The notes beneath the pieces are model-generated. The model had not been told where the DNA came from. It saw only the letters and a program-made list of their open reading frames with translations, and did no database searches. From an uncultured Spirochaetaceae bacterium (GTDB lineage Bacteria; Spirochaetota; Spirochaetia; Treponematales; Treponemataceae): a DNA stretch of 64,000 nt. Made by a program: the position numbers and the translations under genes. The DNA lies in the NCBI GenBank assembly GCA_902799665.1, contig CADCBK010000008.1:1-64000 (forward strand), written 5' to 3'. This document shows, piece after piece, positions 33,158 through 40,890 of the stretch; the stretch's first letter is position 1, and each line of letters starts with the position of its first letter.

Positions 33158-33761
33158 CTTCGTTTTTTCTTGCTGTTTTATTAATTTCTATAAACATTTT
33201 TGTAATTTCAGGATTTGTTATAAATCTATTAACTTTTGCAACTATCTGCTCCGCAAGTTCATCTGTTCTATAATTTGCATACCATGCTAATTTATTAATA
33301 TCAATCCTACCGCTATCAAGTTCGTCTGCAAAAGAGTAATTTCCTGACTCTATGAAACGAAAATCATTATTTGCATCGCAAACATCGTCAATTCTGTCAA
33401 AGGATGATTCTATTAGAGAATATTTGCTTTCCTGTAATAAAGTAAAAATCTTTTCTCTGTCATATAAATTGCCATTAGCCCACAAACAAAGAGAATTATA
33501 TCCATCACTTTCTCTATGCCAAAGAGAAAGTGAATCACCACCAAATTCTTTTATGAACCATCTAAAGTCCCAAAGCCCCCATGAAACAAAACCCCATTCA
33601 TTAGGAATTGTTTTTAGGGCAAATTCATTCACCTTGCTTTTCAAGTTACAGAACCAATCATTACGAATTGCATCCTTCTGTTGACATAACAACAAAAAAG
33701 ATTCCCACTCTTGTTTTGATGAGAATATTTCCTGAACTTGATTTGTTACAAAGTTTGACAT
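33153..33761 (-). CDS. Hypothetical partner of the PD-(D/E)XK nuclease (cassette gene)
   Basis: 202 residues, not recognised. Aromatic-rich (NEWGFVSWGLWDFRWFIKEFGG, LSLWHRESDGYNSLCLWANG), no membrane segment. It starts after the nuclease stop with GGAGG before ATG 33761 and shares its cassette, so the two must work together or be one function split in two. Could bind nucleic acid or regulate the nuclease. Confidence 0.65.
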   Translation of the reverse strand: MSNFVTNQVQEIFSSKQEWESFLLLCQQKDAIRNDWFCNLKSKVNEFALKTIPNEWGFVSWGLWDFRWFIKEFGGDSLSLWHRESDGYNSLCLWANGNLYDREKIFTLLQESKYSLIESSFDRIDDVCDANNDFRFIESGNYSFADELDSGRIDINKLAWYANYRTDELAEQIVAKVNRFITNPEITKMFIEINKTARKNEA

Positions 33762-34469
33762 TTAGTACCTCCAAAAGTCATAATACTGTTTTATAAAATA
33801 ATAAAGCTCTAAATTGCTTTTTACCGCTTCCAAACATTTGGACAACCACTTTTCTATTTCATTGTTAAAAAATAATACATCAATATTGATAGGAACTTTT
33901 TCGGGAAGATCCTTTGAAAAATTACACGGACGGGATAATGTTTGCTCACTGGGAGTTTTCAAATCACTAGGACTTAGATATAAAATTTTATTCCAGCAAT
34001 TATTATTTTCAGGGAATTTTTTTTGTGGGGAATAAATACCATAATACCAATAACGATACAGTTGATTTGGTTGATCAACAGCATTATTGGATTTATTTTC
34101 TATGATTATTATTTTATCTCTCGATTTAGTAGCAATACGAATATCAAACCTTTCTGATTCTATACTTATAGTCCAAAAATCTTTTTCATTGAATTCAAGA
34201 TTAAGTGTTTGAAAAAACAAACGTAAAAATGTATCTCCTTGCCCATGTGTTCCGAACGGATTTAGCAAATCTCCTAAGATTTGAGAATGCTGAGGTTCTG
34301 AAATATGAATTTTTCTGAAAAAATTCAATTCAGAGGCTTTCTTTATTTTAGGAAATGTCTTTATTGTAATAGAGGGAAGTATACTTGAAAAACTGTTTAC
34401 ACATATTTCCCTATGTATTGTGTATTTCACATTTTTATGTATAACAAAATCTAAATCAGAAAACCTCAT
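33762..34469 (-). CDS. PD-(D/E)XK nuclease-family protein, PDDEXK_4-like (cassette gene)
   Basis: 235 residues. SEPQHSQILGDLLNPFGTHGQGDTFLRLFF is the N-terminal helix-strand signature of PDDEXK_4, with catalytic residues in ESERFDIRI (D) and IIIIENKSNNAVDQPNQLYRY (E-x-K). Family members are DNA nucleases found in defence loci. First gene of a two-gene cassette. AAAGGA precedes ATG 34469. Confidence 0.8.
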   Translation of the reverse strand: MRFSDLDFVIHKNVKYTIHREICVNSFSSILPSITIKTFPKIKKASELNFFRKIHISEPQHSQILGDLLNPFGTHGQGDTFLRLFFQTLNLEFNEKDFWTISIESERFDIRIATKSRDKIIIIENKSNNAVDQPNQLYRYWYYGIYSPQKKFPENNNCWNKILYLSPSDLKTPSEQTLSRPCNFSKDLPEKVPINIDVLFFNNEIEKWLSKCLEAVKSNLELYYFIKQYYDFWRY

Positions 34470-34510
34470 TTTTCCTTTCTCAAAAACTATCCACGCCAGT
34501 GGCGTGTGAG

Positions 34511-34573
34511 CATAACAACTGCTTAAACGGTGGCGCGGCTTGACCGCGACATCCGCTTTGAAGCTTTGTTATG
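34511..34573 (-). other. attC recombination site
   Basis: CATAACAACTGC (34511) ... GGTGGCGCGGCTTGACCGCG ... GCTTTGTTATG (ending 34573), with cassette leader GCTCACACGCCACTGGCGTG on the minus strand after the crossover. Confidence 0.87.
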
Positions 34574-34593
34574 TGATTATAATATTTATAAGA

Positions 34594-35658
34594 CTAATTA
34601 TTTTTTTCTTCGTTTTGTATCCATGGATACATTTCCAGTAAATAAATAGGGATTTCCCTAGATAGTCCAGCCCATTCTGTTTTTACTTTCTTATCAAAAG
34701 TTTTATTATATGATAAATATTCATTTTTAAAAAGTTTACTCCATTTTTGAAGTTTAAGAAGTATTATATAATAACTACTTGAATCACATATCAACCAGAA
34801 AAAAGATTTTTCAATTAGCTGATATGCTTTATCGAAACTATTTATATTGTCGTTAAATATTTTTGATTGCCATTTCTTTCTTTCAAGCTTATCCATTGAA
34901 ATAAACTTCATATAATCTTCTGTCAAATAATACAATAATATAATTAATGTATAATTATTTGATCCATGTCCAGACAATCTGATAATATCTTCTTCAAAAA
35001 ATTTAGTAAAAAATCTATATACTGCAATTTCTTTAGGAATTTTTTCATCTATTTTTATATTTGTTTGGATATTTCTTTTTATTATACTGTTAATAAATGG
35101 TAAATCAGTATTAATATAATGATAAGCAGTATACGGAATATCATGTTTGATTATTTGTGTCTCACTGTGAAAATTATTATTATATTTCTCTCGTTGAACA
35201 AGTTGTTCATAAACTGATTGTCCTACAAATATTTGATTATTACCAGCCATTCCCATAATACGTTGTGCATAATTTATTCCAGCTCCAGCAATGTTTGTAT
35301 GTTCATTTATATCGGTTATTATATTATCCTGATTTTCATTGATACCTATACGTAAATCAAATTTTCTTTTTTTATCATCTTGTTGATTATTATACACGTC
35401 TAACTTTTGAAGAATTGTAATAGCAATTTGTAGATGTATATCATATGGATCAAGTGTATTAATTATACAAATACAAATACCATCACCAGTTGGCAAATAT
35501 ATTAAATTTTCTTGATTTAAATTAAATGGCTCAATAGTTTCTTTTACAATATGATTGAGGGTATTTATAATTTCAGTCTGCGCCTCAACGCTTCGTTCAT
35601 GGGAATAATTTACAACATCTAAGAAAATATATTTTACTAATGCTGTTTTAGCTTCCAT
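34594..35658 (-). CDS. Class III nucleotide cyclase-domain protein (cassette gene)
   Basis: 355 residues. The N-terminal 190 form a class III adenylate/guanylate-type cyclase: first metal Asp in YIFLDVVNYS, second in LPTGDGICI, transition-state Asn and Arg in AGAGINYAQRIMGMAGNNQI. All catalytic residues are seen, so it should be active as a dimer. The C-terminal 160 residues are an unknown helical domain (FFTKFFEEDIIRLSG...). No membrane segment. The open frame runs to 35736 through cassette leader DNA; GGAG eight bases before ATG 35658 marks the real start. Resembles stand-alone signalling cyclases of defence systems; the nucleotide made is unknown. Confidence 0.8.
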   Translation of the reverse strand: MEAKTALVKYIFLDVVNYSHERSVEAQTEIINTLNHIVKETIEPFNLNQENLIYLPTGDGICICIINTLDPYDIHLQIAITILQKLDVYNNQQDDKKRKFDLRIGINENQDNIITDINEHTNIAGAGINYAQRIMGMAGNNQIFVGQSVYEQLVQREKYNNNFHSETQIIKHDIPYTAYHYINTDLPFINSIIKRNIQTNIKIDEKIPKEIAVYRFFTKFFEEDIIRLSGHGSNNYTLIILLYYLTEDYMKFISMDKLERKKWQSKIFNDNINSFDKAYQLIEKSFFWLICDSSSYYIILLKLQKWSKLFKNEYLSYNKTFDKKVKTEWAGLSREIPIYLLEMYPWIQNEEKNN

Positions 35659-35713
35659 TATTCTTTCTCCGTTTTTGATATTTATTCTCCAAGCACCCCA
35701 GTGCGGGCGTCCA

Positions 35714-35776
35714 CATAACAACTGGTTGTACCGCACGGTGGCTTGACCACCGTGTCGGCTACGAACCTTTGTTATA
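35714..35776 (-). other. attC recombination site
   Basis: CATAACAACTGGTTGTACCG (35714) ... GGTGGCTTGACCACC ... GGCTACGAACC ... GTTATA (ending 35776). The distal core overlaps the hicB stop. Confidence 0.88.
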
Positions 35777-36164
35777 CGAGTACAGCTTGTTTTTTTGCTA
35801 AGGCAACATGTTCTTTTTCAGAATTTTTAGCAAGAAGATAAACACAATACTGATTCATGCTTACACCTTCTTTCTTTGAATCTTCTGCGAGGGTTTTGTG
35901 TAGAGTTTTTGGAAGGCGTAGTTTGAATTGACCGGAATAGGAATCTGCGGTTTCTGGTTCTGAGATTTCTATTCCATCTTCAATTGCGGCGGTTAACCAT
36001 TCTTTTTTTGCGTCTTCGGCATTTGCAACGACTTCAGCAACAGTTTCTCCGCAGGTAATACAGCCAGGAAGTTCTGGATATGAAGCGACATAACCTGATT
36101 CTTCTGTATCTGGAATTATTTCCAATTTGTACGGCAATTTCATATATTCTTCAAAAGTTTTCAT
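35772..36164 (-). CDS. hicB: HicB-family antitoxin (cassette gene)
   Basis: 130 residues. YKLEIIPDTEESGYVASYPELPGCITCGETVAEVVANAEDAKKEWL is the HicB core fold; FKLRLPKTLHKTLAEDSKKEGVSMNQYCVYLLA is a ribbon-helix-helix DNA-binding domain. It neutralises HicA and represses the pair. ATG 36164 begins one base after the hicA stop with AAGGAGG upstream. Confidence 0.93.
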   Translation of the reverse strand: MKTFEEYMKLPYKLEIIPDTEESGYVASYPELPGCITCGETVAEVVANAEDAKKEWLTAAIEDGIEISEPETADSYSGQFKLRLPKTLHKTLAEDSKKEGVSMNQYCVYLLAKNSEKEHVALAKKQAVLV

Positions 36165-36165
36165 A

Positions 36166-36423
36166 TCAGTCCTCCTTCTTTTTGTTGGCTTCTTCTGCCT
36201 CAACTATTTCTTTTACCATTCTTACATAAACGACTTTTATTGGTTCATGATTTGGAATGGTAATAGGATTGCAACCAGCTTTTCGGAATGTATAATGACT
36301 ACTACCACTTTTTGGTTGTGTTACAATATACCCATAGCTTTGCAGAATTTTACGTAGTTCTGCAAACCGCATATTCTTATCAAGCGATTTTATCCTGCTT
36401 AATAATTTTTTCCATTGTGCCAT
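36166..36423 (-). CDS. hicA: HicA-family mRNA interferase toxin (cassette gene)
   Basis: 85 residues. MRFAELRKILQSYGYIVTQPKSGSSHYTFRK contains the double-stranded-RNA-binding-like core with the catalytic His in SGSSHYTF, followed by NPITIPNHEPIKVVYVRMVKEIV. A frame extends to 36528 into repeat C, but a perfect TTGACA-17-TATAAT promoter ends six bases before ATG 36423, giving a leaderless mRNA. Acts by cleaving mRNA until bound by HicB. Confidence 0.93.
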   Translation of the reverse strand: MAQWKKLLSRIKSLDKNMRFAELRKILQSYGYIVTQPKSGSSHYTFRKAGCNPITIPNHEPIKVVYVRMVKEIVEAEEANKKKED

Positions 36424-36429
36424 AATTAT

Positions 36430-36458
36430 ATTATAAGTGGTGTTATATATGGTGTCAA
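36430..36458 (-). promoter_or_regulatory. Consensus promoter of hicAB, leaderless
   Basis: Minus strand -35 TTGACA (36453-36458), 17 bp, -10 TATAAT (36430-36435), six bases, ATG 36423. Full match to sigma70 consensus, giving the toxin-antitoxin cassette its own transcription. Confidence 0.8.
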
Positions 36459-36470
36459 GGTTTGTTTTAA

Positions 36471-36562
36471 ACGACGTAAAGCTGCGTTCAATTGCTGCCT
36501 TTATCTGTTTTGAAGTACTATAATTCATTTTAGCAGCAAGCTTGACTTGCTGCTAAACAATA
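36471..36562. repeat. Cassette-array repeat family 2, copy C
   Basis: ACGACgtaaaGCTGCGT, then AATTCATTTTAGCAGCAAG, CTTGACTTGCTGCTAAA. The stem bases differ from copies A and B but change on both arms, keeping the pairing (TTTAGCAGCAAG/CTTGCTGCTAAA). It follows the GNAT gene stop. Confidence 0.65.
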
Positions 36563-36570
36563 TCTTAGAA

Positions 36571-37140
36571 TTATAATTTCTCTCGAATCCAATAATCTTT
36601 ATATGAATATCCATCCATTGTTCCGATTAGGAATTCCTCTGATTTCGAGAATCCCATACTTTCAAATGCATATTTTCTTTCTATTGCATAAAGAGGTATT
36701 TTTGTTGCAATTATTTTTGTTTCAAAAAGTGAATATGATGAATCAAGCAATAGAGTTACAATTGATTTGATTTCTCCAGATTTTTCATATTCTGATTTTA
36801 AATCAAGTCTCAAAACGCCTGTGTGATTAAAAAAATCGTCAGCTTCTCTATGGAAAAGCTCGATTGTACCAATCACTTCGCCTGATATTTTGACAACTAT
36901 GCACCAGCGGACAAACCATCTTGATTTGTAAGATTCTAGCCAAAAATCAATCGCCTTTTTCATTTGTTCCAAATCAGCATAATAAAAATTATCACCATGA
37001 CAGTTGTCACTATTAAAAAATGGAAGTGCATTCTTATCACTGTATACTTCTAATAAATCTTTAGCATCGTCAATTTTAACGAAACGTAAAATATATTTTT
37101 CATTTTCAAAAGTAGGAACTTGTTCATACACATTTTTCAT
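36571..37140 (-). CDS. GNAT acetyltransferase, RimJ/RimL-like (cassette gene)
   Basis: 189 residues. YILRFVKIDDAKDLLEVYSD, WCIVVKISGEVIGTIELFHR and IIATKIPLYAIERKYAFESMGFSKSEE follow the RimJ/RimL order. The acetyl-CoA loop is not a classic Q/RxxGxG (KSEYEKSGEIKSIV), so activity is uncertain. AGGAT precedes ATG 37140, close to the cassette leader. Confidence 0.78.
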   Translation of the reverse strand: MKNVYEQVPTFENEKYILRFVKIDDAKDLLEVYSDKNALPFFNSDNCHGDNFYYADLEQMKKAIDFWLESYKSRWFVRWCIVVKISGEVIGTIELFHREADDFFNHTGVLRLDLKSEYEKSGEIKSIVTLLLDSSYSLFETKIIATKIPLYAIERKYAFESMGFSKSEEFLIGTMDGYSYKDYWIREKL

Positions 37141-37175
37141 ATTTTCTAATCCTAGCGCCCCAGTGCGCCTGTCGC

Positions 37176-37236
37176 CATAACAACTGGTTGTACCGCAGCG
37201 GGCTTGACCCGCTGTCGGCTACGAACCTTTGTTATG
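37176..37236 (-). other. attC recombination site
   Basis: CATAACAACTGGTTGTACCG (37176) ... AGCGGGCTTGACCCGCT ... GGCTACGAACC ... GTTATG (ending 37236). First attC after attI. Confidence 0.9.
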
Positions 37237-37864
37237 TGATTTCTATTCTACTTTCTTCCCATCTAAGTTTTAAATCTTTTAAATTTTTTGCTTGAACTTT
37301 GCCCATATATTTTTCATTTTCTAGCCAGCACTTAAATCGATCATATATATCTATATACATATCTTTATAAACCGTAATTAGAATTTTTTCCTCCGAATGA
37401 TTATTTAAAATAGAAAGATATATTTCTTCAAAAAAATTAAACATAGTAATGACTGATCTTTTTAAATTTTCTTGTTCTGTTGATGTTTCAGTACCATCAC
37501 CTTCAATTTTTTTTATTAAATCATCGTCTGAAAGAGAAGATTTTTCTTTTTTCATTTTTCTCGTAATATCACGAGCTTCCTTTATCGATGGGGCATCAAA
37601 CCTTTCCATATATTTAAAAGAATTATTTATTCTATTATATTGTAAATTTTCTTTATTAATTTTTCCATTTTCCAAGGAATTAAAAGAAGTAATTACAGTG
37701 CTAAAAAGAACACCATATGCTGATATTGATAATGCAAGAAATTTTATAACTTCCATACATTTAGTCGAATCTTCTGGAACTTTTATACCTGTAATAGAAA
37801 ATATAATAGTAAATAAAAGCCATGATATAGTAAGTACAATAATTGTAGGCCACTTTGATTTCAT
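37232..37864 (-). CDS. Hypothetical two-helix membrane protein (first cassette)
   Basis: 210 residues. Two N-terminal transmembrane helices (IIVLTISWLLFTIIFSITG and VIKFLALSISAYGVLFSTVI) are followed by a charged helical cytoplasmic domain (YMERFDAPSIKEARDITRKM...). It resembles DUF4760-like proteins in layout but the family is not certain. As the first cassette after attI it was probably the last acquired. AAGGAG precedes ATG 37864. Confidence 0.72.
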   Translation of the reverse strand: MKSKWPTIIVLTISWLLFTIIFSITGIKVPEDSTKCMEVIKFLALSISAYGVLFSTVITSFNSLENGKINKENLQYNRINNSFKYMERFDAPSIKEARDITRKMKKEKSSLSDDDLIKKIEGDGTETSTEQENLKRSVITMFNFFEEIYLSILNNHSEEKILITVYKDMYIDIYDRFKCWLENEKYMGKVQAKNLKDLKLRWEESRIEIT

Positions 37865-37907
37865 TTTATTAACTCCTTATTTATCTGCGCCCCAGTGCGG
37901 GCGTCCA

Positions 37908-38042
37908 CATAACAAACATTCTCCGTATCCGCAATAAACCTCTTATGCTGCAATAAATGCCGCATAAGATTCACTACAGGACATCCTATTGCCCATATTA
38001 CCACGAATTAGGAATTTTGTATAGCGTATTATGCCGTTCCGT
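37908..38042 (-). other. Probable attI site
   Basis: The minus strand crossover core GTTATGTGGACGCCC (37913 downward) joins the first cassette. Upstream lie an imperfect inverted repeat CTTATGCTGCA/TGCCGCATAAG (37942-37968) and a GTTAGAC core-like motif overlapping the intI stop (around 38040-38046). No strong promoter is seen; TTAGAC-17-TATACA is a weak candidate for cassette transcription. Confidence 0.65.
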
Positions 38043-38350
38043 CTAACGCGCTGACTTATCGCCGCCTAATATTCCGTCAAGCGGGCTGACCACGTCTTTC
38101 GCGCCGCGGTTTAGGACGTGAGTGTAAATCATTGTCGTGCTGACGTCGCTGTGGCCCAAGAGTTCCTGAACTGTGCGGATGTCATAGCCGTTCGCTTGGG
38201 GGAACAGCCATTGCCACTTTAACTCTTTTCCAGCGTTTGGGGAGCGGCTTTCGACGTTCGCGGGAACTTCCGCCCTTTCCAGAGCGAACCGTGATTTCGC
38301 TCCGGCCAAAACCAATGTCAATTTACGGAGCGAACGGCGTCAAGGACCGG
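38043..38350 (-). pseudogene. intI: Integron integrase remnant, frameshifted and internally deleted
   Basis: One frame reads [18 protein letters not shown] (from about 38322), matching the integron integrase core region; a second frame then reads [16 protein letters not shown] followed directly by [13 protein letters not shown] and [12 protein letters not shown]. The integron-specific patch and the HxxR box (HTFRHSFATH in relatives) are missing between LFPQ and GYDIR. The last His (LGH) and catalytic Tyr (YTH) remain. The N-terminal half is absent. It lies in the same direction as the cassettes with its 3' end at attI, as in Treponema denticola. Confidence 0.85.
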
Positions 38351-38444
38351 GCGCGTAAAGCCCTGGGGAAAAGAAACGGCCGCGCAATGCGGTCCGCCAG
38401 AAGTCACTTTTACTATCACGCTTATAAATATAGTGAAGAATCCG

Positions 38445-38741
38445 CTAGACGGCCGCCCTTATCTTCTGTATTCCTTCCAAGACAGCGGCTTTTTTTTGCG
38501 GAGCGTAAAAGCGGACTTTTGGCTCAAGCTCTTTTAATAGCGGAAGCAGCGCCTTTAGCTTTTCGATGTCCAGCGCGTCGGGGGCAAAGGTGGCCAATAT
38601 TCCGCTAGTCGCCTCGTTCCATTCGATTTTGGCGGAAGGGCAAATGGCCGCCGCGACTTGGACGACCGCGCTCCGTATGTCGTTGTCGCGCAAGACCTTG
38701 TCGCGGAACCTAAACTTTCCGGGATAATATCGCCACTCCAT
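38445..38741 (-). CDS. HMA_2-like metal-associated domain protein (FezC-like candidate)
   Basis: 98 residues. The N-terminus YYPGKFRFRDKVLRDNDIRSAV has the R-x-R motif and predicted beta-alpha-beta fold of HMA_2 domains that lack the CxxC copper site. The same PG(K/R)xR(I/F)R pattern opens the neighbouring P-type ATPase. It begins one base after the ATPase stop and is cotranscribed with it. In ferrosome loci a protein of this kind accompanies FezB. Confidence 0.72.
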   Translation of the reverse strand: MEWRYYPGKFRFRDKVLRDNDIRSAVVQVAAAICPSAKIEWNEATSGILATFAPDALDIEKLKALLPLLKELEPKVRFYAPQKKAAVLEGIQKIRAAV

Positions 38742-38742
38742 T

Positions 38743-40863
38743 TTACGCCTGCCCTTTCGTTCCCAAAAAAGATTTCATCGCCCGCGCCCCGAACATCACC
38801 GTGGAGGCGTTGTGCAAAAGGGCGGCCAAAGAAGGCGTTATCGCGCCGAACAAGCTTAGGAACATCAGCGCGGTGTTCACGCCGATTATGTCGCGGTTGT
38901 TCAAGTCGATTCGTTCCATCAGCGCGCTTCCCAAGCCGCGGACTTTTAAAAGGCCTTCCAAGCCGCCGCCTTCAGGAAGCGATATGTCAGCCGTTTCGCC
39001 CGCGATGTCGGCGGCGTTTCCCATCGCGATTCCAACGTCGGCCGCGCTAAGGGCGGGCGCGTCGTTGATTCCGTCGCCAACCATAACGACCTTGCGGCCA
39101 GCCTTCTTTTCCTTTTCGATGAACGAAACCTTGTCTTCGGGGAGCGCCCTCGAAAGGTATTGGTCAACGCCAGCCGCGGCCGCCGCGTTCTTGGCCGCGC
39201 CCTCGTCGTCGCCGGTAATCATCGCGCATTTTGTTATGCCCGACTTTCGCAGCTCTTGGATCACGCGGGCGGCGTTTTGGCGCAAGGGATCGTTTATGGC
39301 AAAGGCGGCTATCAGGCGCTTTTCTTCGGCCAAGTACAAAAGCGACTCGCCGTTTTCAAGCGCGGACTTTTGAATTTTTTCCAAGCCGTCGTCCGCCTGG
39401 CATTTTTCGTCGTCAAAAATAAAATGCCGGCTTCCTATCAAAAGGCGCTTTTTGTTTAGGCTTGTGGCGATTCCGTGGGCCACGATGTATTCCACTTTCG
39501 CGTGCTCTTCCGGGTGAAGAAGGCCGCGCTCCTTTGCGGCTTGGACAATTGCCGCCGCGATGGGATGCGCAAAGTGCTCCTCTAGGCAGGCTGCAAGCGC
39601 CAAAAGCTCGTCGTCCGATTTTTTGCAAAAGGAATGGATTTTTGAAAGGCGCGGCGAGGCGCAGGTTAGCGTTCCGGTTTTGTCAAAGACAAGCGTGTCG
39701 GCCTTTGACGCTTCCTCCAAAAATTTTCCGCCCTTTACGATGATTCCGTTTTCCGCGGCCTCTTTCATCGCGCTCAGGACGGCGATCGGAGCGGCAAGCT
39801 TCATCGCGCATGAATAGTCAACCATAAGGGTCGCCATCACTTTGCGAACGCTTCCGGTAAAAAGGAATGTCGCGGCCGAAAGAATAAAGTTGCACTTTAC
39901 AAGCTGGTTGGCCAAGTTTTCGGAACGCACTTGCGAAGAAACTTTCAACTGCTGCGACGAGTCGATCATCGAAAGTATGCCCTGCACTTTTGTCTGGCTT
40001 CCGACGGCTCTTGTCTCAACAAAAATCTCGCCTTCCTGCACAAGCGTTCCCGCAAAGACCGAAGCGCCCTGCCGTTTTTCAACCGCGAGCGGCTCTCCGG
40101 TTATCGCCGCTTGGTTCACAAGGGCCTCGCCGCTTGCGACAGTTCCGTCAACAGGAATCACGCCGCCGCTTCTAACCGCGACCAAGTCGCCTTTTTTTAC
40201 AAGGCTTATCGGAACGGTTTTTTCAACGCGCTTTTTGTCCGCTCCGATTTCCACAAGCTGGACTTTGTCGTTCTTTGAAAGCAAGCGGTCGGCCAAGTCG
40301 CCGTAAGATTTTTTCTTGGTGAACTCTTCTATCGCGTCGCCAACGTTCAGCAAAAAATTTATGTTGGAAGCGGTTCCGGCGTCGCCCGCCAAAAGGGAGG
40401 CGGCAATCGCGGCTGAATCCAAGACTTCGGAATGAAAGACTTGCCCCGCCGCCACGCGCAAAAGGCCGCGCGCGATTCTAGGGCAAAGCGAAATGACGCG
40501 GAAAAGCAAGCGGACGTAAAAAGGCAAAAGCGCCTTGGCGTAATGGCTTACGGTCATCGCGGCCAAGTTGAACAAAAGGCTTTCCTTTTCTTGCGGCTCC
40601 TCGACCTCGTCAAGCAGCTCTTTTTTTTGCAAGTATTTTTCGGACAGCGCCATAAAAAGCGCCTTGATATGTTTTTCTGAAAGAATGGAAGCGTCGTAAT
40701 AAATCAAAAATGAGCCGACGCAGTAATTGGCGCTGGCGCTCTTGATTCCTTCCTGCGTGGAAAGAAGCTCGGCGGCCAGCGCCGCCTGCCGCGCGGACAC
40801 TTGGCTTTTGTCGTAGCCAATCCTAACGCGGCCCGGCAAAGAATGTTTGACCCAAAATTTCAT
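38743..40863 (-). CDS. P1B-type heavy-metal ATPase, possible P1B-6/FezB-like
   Basis: 706 residues. An R-x-R HMA_2-like domain (HSLPGRVRIGYDKS) fills the first 75 residues, then the actuator TGEP (about 255), the membrane motif YSCAMKL (SCA, about 351) in place of CPC, the phosphorylated Asp in DKTGTLT (about 394) and GDGINDAPA (about 600). It should pump a divalent metal; the SCA motif and neighbours suggest iron. ATG 40863 lies 28 bp after the small membrane protein gene. Confidence 0.88.
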   Translation of the reverse strand: MKFWVKHSLPGRVRIGYDKSQVSARQAALAAELLSTQEGIKSASANYCVGSFLIYYDASILSEKHIKALFMALSEKYLQKKELLDEVEEPQEKESLLFNLAAMTVSHYAKALLPFYVRLLFRVISLCPRIARGLLRVAAGQVFHSEVLDSAAIAASLLAGDAGTASNINFLLNVGDAIEEFTKKKSYGDLADRLLSKNDKVQLVEIGADKKRVEKTVPISLVKKGDLVAVRSGGVIPVDGTVASGEALVNQAAITGEPLAVEKRQGASVFAGTLVQEGEIFVETRAVGSQTKVQGILSMIDSSQQLKVSSQVRSENLANQLVKCNFILSAATFLFTGSVRKVMATLMVDYSCAMKLAAPIAVLSAMKEAAENGIIVKGGKFLEEASKADTLVFDKTGTLTCASPRLSKIHSFCKKSDDELLALAACLEEHFAHPIAAAIVQAAKERGLLHPEEHAKVEYIVAHGIATSLNKKRLLIGSRHFIFDDEKCQADDGLEKIQKSALENGESLLYLAEEKRLIAAFAINDPLRQNAARVIQELRKSGITKCAMITGDDEGAAKNAAAAAGVDQYLSRALPEDKVSFIEKEKKAGRKVVMVGDGINDAPALSAADVGIAMGNAADIAGETADISLPEGGGLEGLLKVRGLGSALMERIDLNNRDIIGVNTALMFLSLFGAITPSLAALLHNASTVMFGARAMKSFLGTKGQA

Positions 40864-40890
40864 GGCGAATTTTTGGCTGGCCCGTCCGGC

